Shown here piece by piece: positions 1-7,017 of a stretch of DNA of 33,162 nt (within the stretch, counting starts at the first letter, position 1; every line of letters starts with the position of its first letter). The position numbers were made by a program, and so were the translations under genes. Below the pieces are notes generated by a model. That model was not told the origin of the DNA and did not search any database. It saw only the letters and a list, made by a program, of their open reading frames with translations. Source of the DNA: Streptomyces sp. T39 (GTDB lineage Bacteria > Actinomycetota > Actinomycetes > Streptomycetales > Streptomycetaceae); contig NZ_RDBP01000012.1 in NCBI RefSeq assembly GCF_008042045.1, positions 1,505,444 to 1,538,605 of the forward strand, written 5' to 3'.

Positions 1-575
1 GTGCCGACGACCATGCCGGTCTGCGTCATCGAGGTGACGCCGGACTGCATGGCACGGGCGATGCCGAAGTCCATGACCTTGACGACGCCGCGCTTGGTCA
101 TCATCACGTTGCCGGGCTTGATGTCGCGGTGGACCAGGCCCATCTCGTGGCTGGTCTCCAGGGCGGCCAGCACGTCGGCCGTCACCTTCAGGGCCTTGTC
201 CGCGGGCATCGCGCCGTAGTGCTGGATGTCCTCGGCGAGGACGGAGCCGAGCGGCCGGCCCTCCACGTACTCCATGACGATGTACGGCATCAGCGCGCCG
301 TCGAGCTCGTCCTCGCCGGTGTCGAAGACCGAGACGATGTTGGTGTGCGACAGCTTGGCGACGGCCTGAGCCTCGCGGCGGAAACGCTCCCGGAAGGACT
401 GCTCGCGGCCCAGCTCCGTGTGGAGGGTCTTGATGGCGACCTGGCGGTCCAGCGCACTGTCGTACGCCAGGTAGACCGAGGCCATACCGCCTTCGCCGAG
501 CAGATCGCGAAGCTGGTACCGGCCGCCTGCGACGGAACCGCCGGCATAGCGGCCCTGTGCGCCGTCGTGGCTCAT
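1..575 (-). CDS. Serine/threonine protein kinase, N-terminal part (cut by left edge)
   Basis: Seen: 191 codons of a Hanks-type kinase reading leftward off the window. The glycine-rich loop LGEGGMASVY lies at residues 26-35, the ATP-anchoring lysine is K49 in VAIK, the catalytic loop is HRDIKPGN at 149-156 and DFG is at 169-171. The reading stops in MTQTGMVVGT, just before the APE motif, so the C-lobe and any membrane or sensor part are outside. All catalytic residues visible so far are intact. Start: ATG at 575 is preceded by AGGGGG nine bases upstream; an in-frame ATG at 584 sits directly on that AGGGGG and is less likely. Family role: phosphorylates Ser/Thr of cytoplasmic targets. It is divergent from a second, broken kinase gene at 884, separated by about 300 bp; such adjacent kinase pairs are common in Streptomyces. 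Substrate cannot be told. Confidence 0.93.
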   Translation of the reverse strand, partial: MSHDGAQGRYAGGSVAGGRYQLRDLLGEGGMASVYLAYDSALDRQVAIKTLHTELGREQSFRERFRREAQAVAKLSHTNIVSVFDTGEDELDGALMPYIVMEYVEGRPLGSVLAEDIQHYGAMPADKALKVTADVLAALETSHEMGLVHRDIKPGNVMMTKRGVVKVMDFGIARAMQSGVTSMTQTGMVVG

Positions 576-883
576 GTCGTGCATCCCCCTGTGCGCGCGT
601 TGACCGCGGCCGATCCGGATTTACGGCCCAAGTCTGCCCGAGGGCACCGACACGTCAAGCCGGGTGCCCGTTCCGTGACCGTACGCACAGCAACCGTCCC
701 AGAAGCGTTACAGGAACAGCATGGAATTTGCGCGGGGTGCGCGTCTGCGGGTTTGATGGCCGGTCTCCTTCGAATCCGGCATGCCGCGTGAAGGCTGTAG
801 CGTGACGTGACACAGGACCCCGAGGGCATGGCTCACCCCGCGACGCGCAGTACGCACGCGGACAGATACGACGGCGAGGACTG
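576..883. other. Intergenic region between divergent kinase genes
   Basis: About 308 bp with no plausible gene. It must hold the promoters of both kinase genes, but I could not find a convincing -35/-10 pair with proper spacing on either strand. TAGCGT at about 797-802 resembles a -10, but no matching -35 lies 16-18 bases upstream. The base composition is lower in GC around 700-790 than in the genes. Nothing else recognised. Confidence 0.5.
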
Positions 884-2153
884 ATGGCACCCGAATCCGA
901 AGCAGGCGGCGGAGTGCCGGAGTCGTCGGAGAACTGGGGAATCGGCGGGCTCGTCGGAGACGGCCGCTACCGGCTCACCCACCGCCTCGGCCGCGGTGGC
1001 ATGGCCGAGGTGTTCGCGGCGGAGGACGTACGTCTCGGCCGTACGGTCGCGGTCAAGCTGCTGCGCGCGGATCTCGCCGAGGACCCCGTGTCCAAGGCCC
1101 GGTTCACGCGTGAGGCGCAGTCGGTCGCCGGCCTCAACCACCACGCGGTGGTCGCGGTCTACGACTCCGGCGAGGACGTCGTCGGCAGCCAGACCGTCCC
1201 CTCCGCAGTACCTCTCCCCCGAACAGGCGCTCGGCAAGGCGGTCGACCACCGGTCCGACCTGTACGCCACGGGCTGCCTGCTCTACGAACTGCTCGCCCT
1301 GCGCCCCCCGTTCACCGGGGAGACGCCGCTGTCGGTCGTCTACCAGCACGTGCAGGACATCCCCGTCCCGCCGTCCGAGGTCTCCCACTCGGTGCCCCCG
1401 GAACTCGACGGTCTGGCGATGCGCTCGCTCGCGAAGGACCCCGACGACCGCTTCCAGAGCGCCGAGGAGATGCGCGGGCTCGTCCAGTACGCGCTCCAGA
1501 TGCTCCAGCAGCAGGGCGGCCACACCGGTGTCTGGAACACCGGTCCGGTGGACGTCTACGACACCGGCGGGACGCCGCCTGCGGGGATGGCCGGCGCGAC
1601 CGCCGTCCACCCCGTCCACGGCGAGACCTCCCAGGGCCCGATCCTGCCCCCGGTCAACCCGCACGACGGCGCCTACGACGGCAACCACCACGGCGGCGGC
1701 CGGCGGGGCAGGGGCAAGGTGTGGCTGATGGCCGCGCTCGCGGTGATCGCGGTCGTCGCGGGCATCGCCTTCGCGCTGGACCGGGCAGGCGACCCGGGCG
1801 GCACACCCTCGGACAAGCCGTCCGTCTCCCCGACGCCGACGCAGAGCGAGGACGCGCCGCAGCCGACGGACGACGGCAGCGAGCCGACCGACGACCCGGG
1901 CAGCGGCACGGGCGGCGACCAGCAGCCCTCGTACACCCCCTCCTACACGCCGTCGTTCACGCCCAGCATCACCCCGTCGCCCTCGGACAAGCCCACGGCC
2001 ACCAAGCCCACCGAGCCGACCGAGCCGACCGAGTCCACCGACCCCGTGGAGCCCTCCGACCCGCCCACGCAGACGGGCGGGCCCACGGGCGGCGCCACCG
2101 TGGGCGGACCCGGCGGCTCGGCCGGGGACCCGGGGGACCCGGACCTGGGCTGA
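884..2153 (+). pseudogene. Serine/threonine protein kinase with catalytic core deleted and frameshifted
   Basis: Seen: ATG 884 (GAGGA just upstream) opens an N-lobe with glycine loop GRGGMAEVF (residues 37-45) and lysine K58 in VAVK, reading to VGSQTVP at about 1201. The following bases continue kinase sequence only in another frame: PQYLSPEQALG (APE-equivalent region) from 1203, then the C-lobe, a membrane helix at about 1720-1785, and a Pro/Ser/Thr/Glu-rich tail ending at 2153. Aligning by eye with the neighbouring kinase (P97 to P193 there), about 95 codons are missing, including hinge, HRDxKPxN loop and DFG, and the loss is not a multiple of three. A product from 884 would go out of frame and be inactive. 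The parent was a PASTA-less, membrane-anchored Hanks kinase with an extracytoplasmic tail. The missing part is the stretch most alike between kinase paralogues, so assembly collapse is a real alternative. Confidence 0.85.
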
Positions 2154-2177
2154 CCCGGCCGGCCGCGGGGCCGCCGC

Positions 2178-3191
2178 TCAGCCCGCGAAGGCGTCGCGCA
2201 CCGCGTCGTACTCGCGGGTCCACCAGACCACCAGGGCCGACACCGCGGGGAACTGCGGGTCGGCCCTTCGGTCGTCGAGCTCGTAGCGCCAGCGCAGTAT
2301 CCAGAAGTCGTTGAGGCGTTCCCACCACACCCGGTGGGCCGCGGCGGCCATCTCCTGCGCGTCCGCCCCGGCCGCCCGGCGGTAGGCCCGCGCATAGGCC
2401 CGCACCTTCGGCAGATCCAGCTGCCCCGCGGGCTGGACGAAGAAGATGGCCGCGGCCCGGACGGCCTCCTCCGCCGGCGGCTGCACTCCGAGCCGGTCCC
2501 AGTCGACGATCGCCGCCGGTTCCGCGCCCCGGTAGAGCAGGTTCAGCGGATGGAAGTCGCCGTGCACCCAGCAGCCCGCCCGGCCGGGCGGAGGACGCCG
2601 GTCGGCATGTTCCTCCAGCAGGGCGCGGCGTTGCAGCAGGCGGTGTTCGGCGAGGGTGTCGAAGGAGTCGCGGGGTCTCGCGGCGCGGGTCAGCCGCAGC
2701 AGGGACTCGATCAGGGTGAAGGTCTCCTCCGGGTCCGCGCTGGCGTACGGGGCCGGCCCGCCGGGCCGGTCCGCGGGGTCCATGACCTGGGCGAGGAGGG
2801 TGTGCACCATGCCGAGCAGCGAGCCGAGGCGCTCGGACTGGCCGGCGGTGAGCTGTGCGCCGTCGCGGTGCCGTCCGTCGATCCACGGATGGAGGGCGAA
2901 GCAGCGGCCGCCGATGACGGCGACGGTCGATCCGCCGGAGTCCTCCACGGGCGGGGCGACGGGAACGCCGACGGCCTGGAGGCGGCGGGTGGCCCGGTGC
3001 TGGCGGGTGATGGCGTCGTGGTCGCCGTCGAGATGGTGCTTGAGGAAGTACGCCCCGCGGGTGGTGGCGAGGCGGTAACCGCGGTTCAGGAGCCCCAGGG
3101 TGACCGGACGGCAGGAGAGCGGTTCGCCGATGTCCGTGTAGCGACGCAGCAGCGGAACGAGGGGCGGATCATTAACAGATGAGCGCGGCAC
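2178..3191 (-). CDS. Aminoglycoside phosphotransferase-like (APH family) protein
   Basis: Seen: 337 aa with the APH/choline-kinase fold signature. There is an N-terminal lysine K51 in YFLKHHL, the Brenner motif HGDFHPLN with catalytic D212 (residues 210-217), and the metal-binding IVDWDRLG at 228-235. Family role: ATP-dependent O-phosphorylation of a small hydroxylated molecule, in the cytoplasm. Members of this broad family include homoserine kinases, fructosamine kinases and antibiotic kinases, and nothing here identifies the substrate. GTG 3191 is the start of the open frame; no clear ribosome binding site precedes it, so the first few residues are uncertain. It lies 15 bp after the stop of the upstream PNPOx-like gene on the same strand, so the two probably form an operon. 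It converges on the broken kinase gene with a 24-bp gap. Confidence 0.85.
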   Translation of the reverse strand: MPRSSVNDPPLVPLLRRYTDIGEPLSCRPVTLGLLNRGYRLATTRGAYFLKHHLDGDHDAITRQHRATRRLQAVGVPVAPPVEDSGGSTVAVIGGRCFALHPWIDGRHRDGAQLTAGQSERLGSLLGMVHTLLAQVMDPADRPGGPAPYASADPEETFTLIESLLRLTRAARPRDSFDTLAEHRLLQRRALLEEHADRRPPPGRAGCWVHGDFHPLNLLYRGAEPAAIVDWDRLGVQPPAEEAVRAAAIFFVQPAGQLDLPKVRAYARAYRRAAGADAQEMAAAAHRVWWERLNDFWILRWRYELDDRRADPQFPAVSALVVWWTREYDAVRDAFAG

Positions 3192-3206
3192 CTGTCAGAT
3201 GATAGA

Positions 3207-3623
3207 TCACTCAGCGTGTCGCGAGGGATGCTCTTCGAGATGGTCCACGGTGTGCACGGTCACGAAGTGCGGGTCGATGCGGAGATGGACCGGTCGGAAG
3301 TCCTGACCGTCGATCCGGTGCGGACGGGCGCCGAACCGCAGCACCTGCTCCTCGGACGGCTCCACGATCCGGGCGGTGCCGGTGAACTGCACCGACCACA
3401 GGGCCGCCGCGCCGGTGTTCAGATTGTCCGCCCCGTAGGCCACCACGCTGCCGTTGCAGGCGTGGTGGTAGTCGAAACCGCCGTGCATGCGCAGCAGTAC
3501 GGTGCCGTCCGCCACGATGTGGCGGGCCGGCGCGACGAACGGCATCGCCCGCATGCTGGTGGCCAGCCGGCCGTAGCGGACGCGGGTGAGCAGCTCGATG
3601 GCACGGCGTTCGTCGGTGGACAT
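3207..3623 (-). CDS. Pyridoxamine 5'-phosphate oxidase family protein
   Basis: Seen: 138 aa typical of single-domain FMN-binding split-barrel proteins. It starts with STDERRAIELLTRVRYGRLAT, the usual opening helix and first strand of this family. It goes on through PFVAPARHIVADGTVLLRMH, with the WSVQFTGTARIVE strand near residues 76-88. Family members bind FMN, F420 or heme and act as small redox or sequestration proteins; the ligand cannot be chosen from sequence alone. ATG 3623 has AGTGGA about six bases upstream; an in-frame GTG at 3632 is the alternative start. First gene of a likely two-gene operon with the APH-like gene downstream. The stretch upstream contains the 30-bp tandem repeats. 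Confidence 0.82.
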   Translation of the reverse strand: MSTDERRAIELLTRVRYGRLATSMRAMPFVAPARHIVADGTVLLRMHGGFDYHHACNGSVVAYGADNLNTGAAALWSVQFTGTARIVEPSEEQVLRFGARPHRIDGQDFRPVHLRIDPHFVTVHTVDHLEEHPSRHAE

Positions 3624-3760
3624 GACGTCCACTGTCCGTCACCGGAAGGGGCCGCAGAAGGGCACCCCGACCCGACCTGTCCCGGGCCGAAGGTCCCGGG
3701 ACGGCGTCCCGGCGGCGTGCGCCGGGAGATCCGCGCGCCGCCCGAACGGGTGATAGTGCC

Positions 3761-3850
3761 CGTGGTGCCTCCGCTGACGCGCCCCGGTGCCGTGGTGCCT
3801 CCGCTGACGCGCCTCGGTGCGGTGGTGCCTGGGCCGATGCGCCCGGGGCC
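3761..3850. repeat. Three tandem 30-bp repeats
   Basis: Units begin at 3761, 3791 and 3821, each starting with c/gGTGGTGCCT. Units 1 and 2 differ by a single base (GCGCCCC versus GCGCCTC); unit 3 is more diverged after the first ten bases. They lie between the PNPOx-like gene and the end of the response regulator gene, and do not encode a convincing protein. Each unit contains CCGCTGACGCGCC or a variant. Confidence 0.85.
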
Positions 3851-3876
3851 CCGGCCGACGGCGGCCCGTTGCCGCT

Positions 3877-4566
3877 TCAGGCCCCGTCGCGCTCGCGCTC
3901 CGCCTGGAGCCGCGCCACATAGGCCGCCGCCTGCGAGCGGCGCTCCATGCCCAGCTTGGACAGCAGGCTGGACACGTAGTTCTTGATCGTCTTCTCGGCG
4001 AGATGCAGCCGCTCGCCGATGGCCCGGTTCGTCAGACCCTCGCCGATCAGGTCAAGGATCCGCCGCTCCTGGTCGGTCAGACCGGCCAGGCGGTCCTCGC
4101 CGCGGGGCTTGTTGCCGTCCCGCAGGCGCTCCAGGACCCGGGCGGTGGCCACCGGGTCCAGCAGGGACCTGCCGGCGGCCACGTCGCGCACCGCGGTGAG
4201 CAGCTCGTTGCCCCGGATCGCCTTGAGCACGTAGCCCGAGGCCCCCGCCATGATCGCGTCGAAGAGCGCCTCGTCGTCGGCGAACGAGGTGAGCATCAGG
4301 CACGCGATGTTCTCGTTCTGCGAACGGATCTCGCGGCACACCTCCACACCGCTCCCGTCGGGCAGCCGGACGTCGAGCACCGCCACGTCCGGAGCGGTCG
4401 CGGGGATCCTGACCAGGGCGTCTGTCGCCGTACCCGCCTCGCCGACGACCTCGATGTCGGCTTCTCCGGAGAGCAGCTCATGGACTCCGCGACGCACGAC
4501 CTCGTGGTCGTCGACCAGAAATACCGTGATTTTTCCTTCTACAGGCACGCGGGCAGTCTCACACAT
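3877..4566 (-). CDS. NarL/FixJ-family response regulator (orphan)
   Basis: Seen: 229 aa. Receiver domain at residues 13-130 with acidic pair D19/D20, phospho-acceptor D65 in VLDVRLPDG, switch T93 and lysine K115 in YVLKAI. A LuxR-type helix-turn-helix follows near 155-215 (LTDQERRILDLIGEGLTNRAI, then LHLAEKTIKNYVSSLLSKLGM). ATG 4566 is chosen because GGGAAGAG lies six bases upstream; GTG 4548 has none. Family role: DNA-binding transcription regulator switched by phosphorylation. No histidine kinase gene is adjacent, so the partner is unknown. It is divergent from bkdABC across a 310-bp region, so regulation of that operon, itself or both is possible but only inferred from position. Confidence 0.93.
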   Translation of the reverse strand: MCETARVPVEGKITVFLVDDHEVVRRGVHELLSGEADIEVVGEAGTATDALVRIPATAPDVAVLDVRLPDGSGVEVCREIRSQNENIACLMLTSFADDEALFDAIMAGASGYVLKAIRGNELLTAVRDVAAGRSLLDPVATARVLERLRDGNKPRGEDRLAGLTDQERRILDLIGEGLTNRAIGERLHLAEKTIKNYVSSLLSKLGMERRSQAAAYVARLQAERERDGA

Positions 4567-4569
4567 CGA

Positions 4570-4577
4570 CTCTTCCC
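4570..4577 (-). promoter_or_regulatory. Ribosome binding site deciding the response regulator start
   Basis: On the minus strand this reads GGGAAGAG, with the next bases TCG leading to ATG at 4566. It favours ATG 4566 over the downstream GTG 4548. Confidence 0.7.
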
Positions 4578-4657
4578 GTGCCCGGGGTGCGCCATATAAC
4601 GTGCCCCCTGTTCCGGCGGCCCGCAGGGCTGTGACCAGTGGTTGTTCCCCTTTCTCT

Positions 4658-4678
4658 GGATTTACTTGGAAATCCAAG
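4658..4678. promoter_or_regulatory. Overlapping inverted repeats, possible operator
   Basis: Two nested symmetric elements: GGATTT-N6-AAATCC (4658-4675) and CTTGG-AAAT-CCAAG (4665-4678). They lie in the AT-rich centre of the region between the response regulator and bkdA. Symmetry of this kind fits a dimeric regulator such as the divergent response regulator or an Lrp/AsnC-type BkdR protein. The assignment is inference; the repeats themselves are exact. Confidence 0.4.
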
Positions 4679-4862
4679 CAAAATCGCAGGTCAAATGGGG
4701 TTTCGCAGTAATGCTCCCCACTGGGTAACGTGCCTATGACAGGGTGTTCGCCGGGGCACCTGTCACGCCCGACATCCGGCCTGCCGCACACACCCCGTGC
4801 GCGGACCGGACATCGGGCGAGCCGCACTGGCCTCACCGGCGGACCCCGGGGGCCGGACCGAC

Positions 4863-4869
4863 GGAGGAG
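4863..4869 (+). promoter_or_regulatory. Ribosome binding site of bkdA
   Basis: GGAGGAG, seven bases before GTG 4877. It fixes that start in preference to the longer open frame reaching back to 4730 or the nearby GTG 4883. Confidence 0.75.
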
Positions 4870-4876
4870 CACGCAC

Positions 4877-6025
4877 GTGACCGTGGAGAGCACTGCCGCG
4901 CGCAAACCGCGACGCAGCAGCAAGCGCGCAAGCGCAGCCGGAAAGCCACAGAGTTCCGAGCCCCAGCTCGTACAGCTGCTGACGCCCGAGGGCGTCCGCG
5001 TCGAGCACCCGGAATACGACATCGACCTGAGCGCGGACGAGCTGCGCGGCCTGTACCGGGACATGGTCCTGACCCGCCGCTTCGACGGCGAGGCCACCGC
5101 ACTCCAGCGCCAGGGCGAACTCGGCCTGTGGGCCTCGCTGCTCGGCCAGGAGGCCGCCCAGATCGGCTCGGGACGCGCCCTGCGCGACGACGACTACGTC
5201 TTCCCGACCTATCGCGAGCACGGCGTGGCCTGGTGCCGCGGGGTGGACCCGACGAACCTGCTCGGCATGTTCCGCGGCGTGAACCACGGCGGCTGGGACC
5301 CGAACACCAACAACTTCCACCTGTACACGATCGTCATCGGCTCGCAGACGCTGCACGCCACCGGCTACGCGATGGGCGTGGCCAAGGACGGTGCGGACTC
5401 CGCCGTGATCGCGTACTTCGGGGACGGCGCCTCCAGCCAGGGCGACGTGGCCGAGTCCTTCACCTTCTCCGCGGTCTACAACGCCCCGGTCGTGTTCTTC
5501 TGCCAGAACAACCAGTGGGCGATCTCGGAGCCCACCGAGAAGCAGACCCGGGTGCCGCTCTACCAGCGCGCGCAGGGCTTCGGCTTCCCCGGTGTCCGGG
5601 TCGACGGCAACGACGTGCTCGCCTGCCTGGCCGTGACCCGGTCGGCGCTGGAGCGCGCCCGCCGCGGCGAGGGCCCGACCCTGGTCGAGGCGTTCACCTA
5701 CCGCATGGGCGCCCACACCACCTCGGACGACCCCACCAAGTACCGCCACGACGACGAGCGGCAGGCGTGGGAGGCCAAGGACCCGATCCAGCGCCTGCGG
5801 ACCTACCTCGAGAACGAGGGGCACGCCGACGCCGCGTACTTCACCGCACTGGACGAGGAGAGCGACGCCCTCGCCAAGCGGGTGCGCGAGGCCGTGCGGG
5901 CCATGCCCGATCCCGAGGACATGGCGATGTTCGACCACATCTACGCCGACGGCCACGCGCTCGTCGACGAGGAGCGCGCCGAGTTCGCCGCCTACCAGGC
6001 GTCGTTCGCCGAGGAGGGCAAGTAA
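4877..6025 (+). CDS. bkdA: Branched-chain 2-oxoacid dehydrogenase E1 alpha subunit
   Basis: Seen: 382 aa thiamine-diphosphate-dependent dehydrogenase. The ThDP/Mg motif opens with GDGASSQGD at 182-190 and closes with QNNQW at 210-214. The substrate-side segment VFPTYREHG and the regulatory-loop region MGAHTTSDDPTKYR are both present. The first 30 residues are basic and poorly conserved. With E1 beta it decarboxylates the 2-oxoacids from Val, Leu and Ile and passes the acyl group to E2 lipoate. In streptomycetes the resulting isobutyryl-, isovaleryl- and 2-methylbutyryl-CoA start branched fatty acids and polyketides. First gene of a three-gene operon; the next gene begins 4 bp after its stop codon. 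A pyruvate dehydrogenase of the same fold is the main alternative, but gene order with the divergent NarL regulator matches the known Streptomyces bkd locus. Confidence 0.93.
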   Translation: MTVESTAARKPRRSSKRASAAGKPQSSEPQLVQLLTPEGVRVEHPEYDIDLSADELRGLYRDMVLTRRFDGEATALQRQGELGLWASLLGQEAAQIGSGRALRDDDYVFPTYREHGVAWCRGVDPTNLLGMFRGVNHGGWDPNTNNFHLYTIVIGSQTLHATGYAMGVAKDGADSAVIAYFGDGASSQGDVAESFTFSAVYNAPVVFFCQNNQWAISEPTEKQTRVPLYQRAQGFGFPGVRVDGNDVLACLAVTRSALERARRGEGPTLVEAFTYRMGAHTTSDDPTKYRHDDERQAWEAKDPIQRLRTYLENEGHADAAYFTALDEESDALAKRVREAVRAMPDPEDMAMFDHIYADGHALVDEERAEFAAYQASFAEEGK

Positions 6026-6028
6026 GCG

Positions 6029-7009
6029 ATGGCCGTACAGAAGCTTCCTCTCGCCAAGGCGCTCAACGAGTCGCTGCGCAAGGCCCTGGAGACGGACCCC
6101 AAGGTCCTGATCATGGGTGAGGACGTCGGCAAGCTCGGCGGCGTCTTCCGTATCACCGACGGGCTCCAGAAGGACTTCGGCGAGGACCGGGTCATCGACA
6201 CCCCGCTCGCCGAGTCCGGCATCGTCGGCACCGCCATCGGTCTGGCGCTGCGCGGCTACCGGCCCGTGGTGGAGATCCAGTTCGACGGGTTCGTCTTCCC
6301 GGCGTACGACCAGATCGTCACCCAGCTCGCCAAGATGCACGCCAGGGCGCTCGGCAAGATCAAGCTGCCCGTCGTCGTGCGTATCCCCTACGGCGGCGGC
6401 ATCGGCGCGGTCGAGCACCACTCCGAGTCCCCCGAGGCGCTCTTCGCGCACGTCGCGGGCCTCAAGGTGGTCTCCCCCTCCAACGCCGCCGACGGCTACT
6501 GGATGCTCCAGCAGGCCATCCAGAGCGACGACCCGGTGATCTTCTTCGAGCCGAAGCGTCGCTACTGGGACAAGGGCGACGTGGACACCGAGGCCATCCC
6601 CGGACCGCTCCACAAGGCCCGGGTCGCCCGCGAGGGCGCCGACCTCACGCTGGCCGCCTACGGCCCCATGGTGAAGGTCTGCCTGGAGGCCGCGGCAGCG
6701 GCCCAGGAGGAGGGCAAGTCCCTGGAGGTCGTCGACCTCCGGTCGATGTCCCCGATCGACTTCGACACCATCCAGACCTCGGTCGAGAAGACCCGGCGGC
6801 TGGTCGTGGTGCACGAGGCCCCAGTCTTCTACGGCTCCGGTGCGGAGATCGCGGCGCGCATCACCGAGCGCTGCTTCTACCACCTGGAGGCCCCGGTGCT
6901 CAGGGTCGGCGGATTCCACGCCCCGTACCCGCCGGCCCGCCTGGAGGAGGAGTACCTTCCGGGACTGGACCGGGTGCTGGACGCCGTCGACCGCTCGCTC
7001 GCGTACTGA
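6029..7009 (+). CDS. bkdB: Branched-chain 2-oxoacid dehydrogenase E1 beta subunit
   Basis: Seen: 326 aa transketolase-like subunit. It has the conserved opening ALNESLRKALETDPKVLIMGEDVG, the segment DTPLAESGIVGTAIGLALRG at about 57-76, and the HHSESPEALFAHVAGLKVV region that helps bind ThDP at the alpha/beta interface. The C-terminal transketolase domain ends with VGGFHAPYPPARLEEEYLP, normal for this family in length and form. ATG 6029 follows the bkdA stop by 3 bp and uses GGAGGGC inside the end of bkdA, so translation is probably coupled. It forms the alpha2beta2 E1 enzyme of the complex, in the cytoplasm. Confidence 0.94.
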   Translation: MAVQKLPLAKALNESLRKALETDPKVLIMGEDVGKLGGVFRITDGLQKDFGEDRVIDTPLAESGIVGTAIGLALRGYRPVVEIQFDGFVFPAYDQIVTQLAKMHARALGKIKLPVVVRIPYGGGIGAVEHHSESPEALFAHVAGLKVVSPSNAADGYWMLQQAIQSDDPVIFFEPKRRYWDKGDVDTEAIPGPLHKARVAREGADLTLAAYGPMVKVCLEAAAAAQEEGKSLEVVDLRSMSPIDFDTIQTSVEKTRRLVVVHEAPVFYGSGAEIAARITERCFYHLEAPVLRVGGFHAPYPPARLEEEYLPGLDRVLDAVDRSLAY

Positions 7010-7017
7010 GGGGTGCC

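Larger units (their letters stand above)
4567..4876. other. Divergent intergenic region, response regulator / bkdABC
   Basis: A 310-bp region that must contain the promoters of both transcription units. The middle (about 4640-4740) is unusually AT-rich for this genome and carries overlapping inverted repeats at 4658-4678. TAACGT (4726-4731) and TATGAC (4735-4740) could be -10 elements for bkdA, but neither has a good -35 at the usual distance. No small gene seen. Confidence 0.5.

Noticed and set aside
576..883. Small RNA or tRNA gene between the kinase genes
   Set aside because: No cloverleaf, no T-loop GGTTCGA-type sequence and no terminator were found.
3761..3850. CRISPR array
   Set aside because: The units are directly tandem without spacers, and only three exist; no cas gene is present.
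4763..6919. A 718-codon open frame antisense to bkdA and bkdB
   Set aside because: Shadow of the two dehydrogenase subunits; no domain, and codon third-position bias belongs to the other strand.
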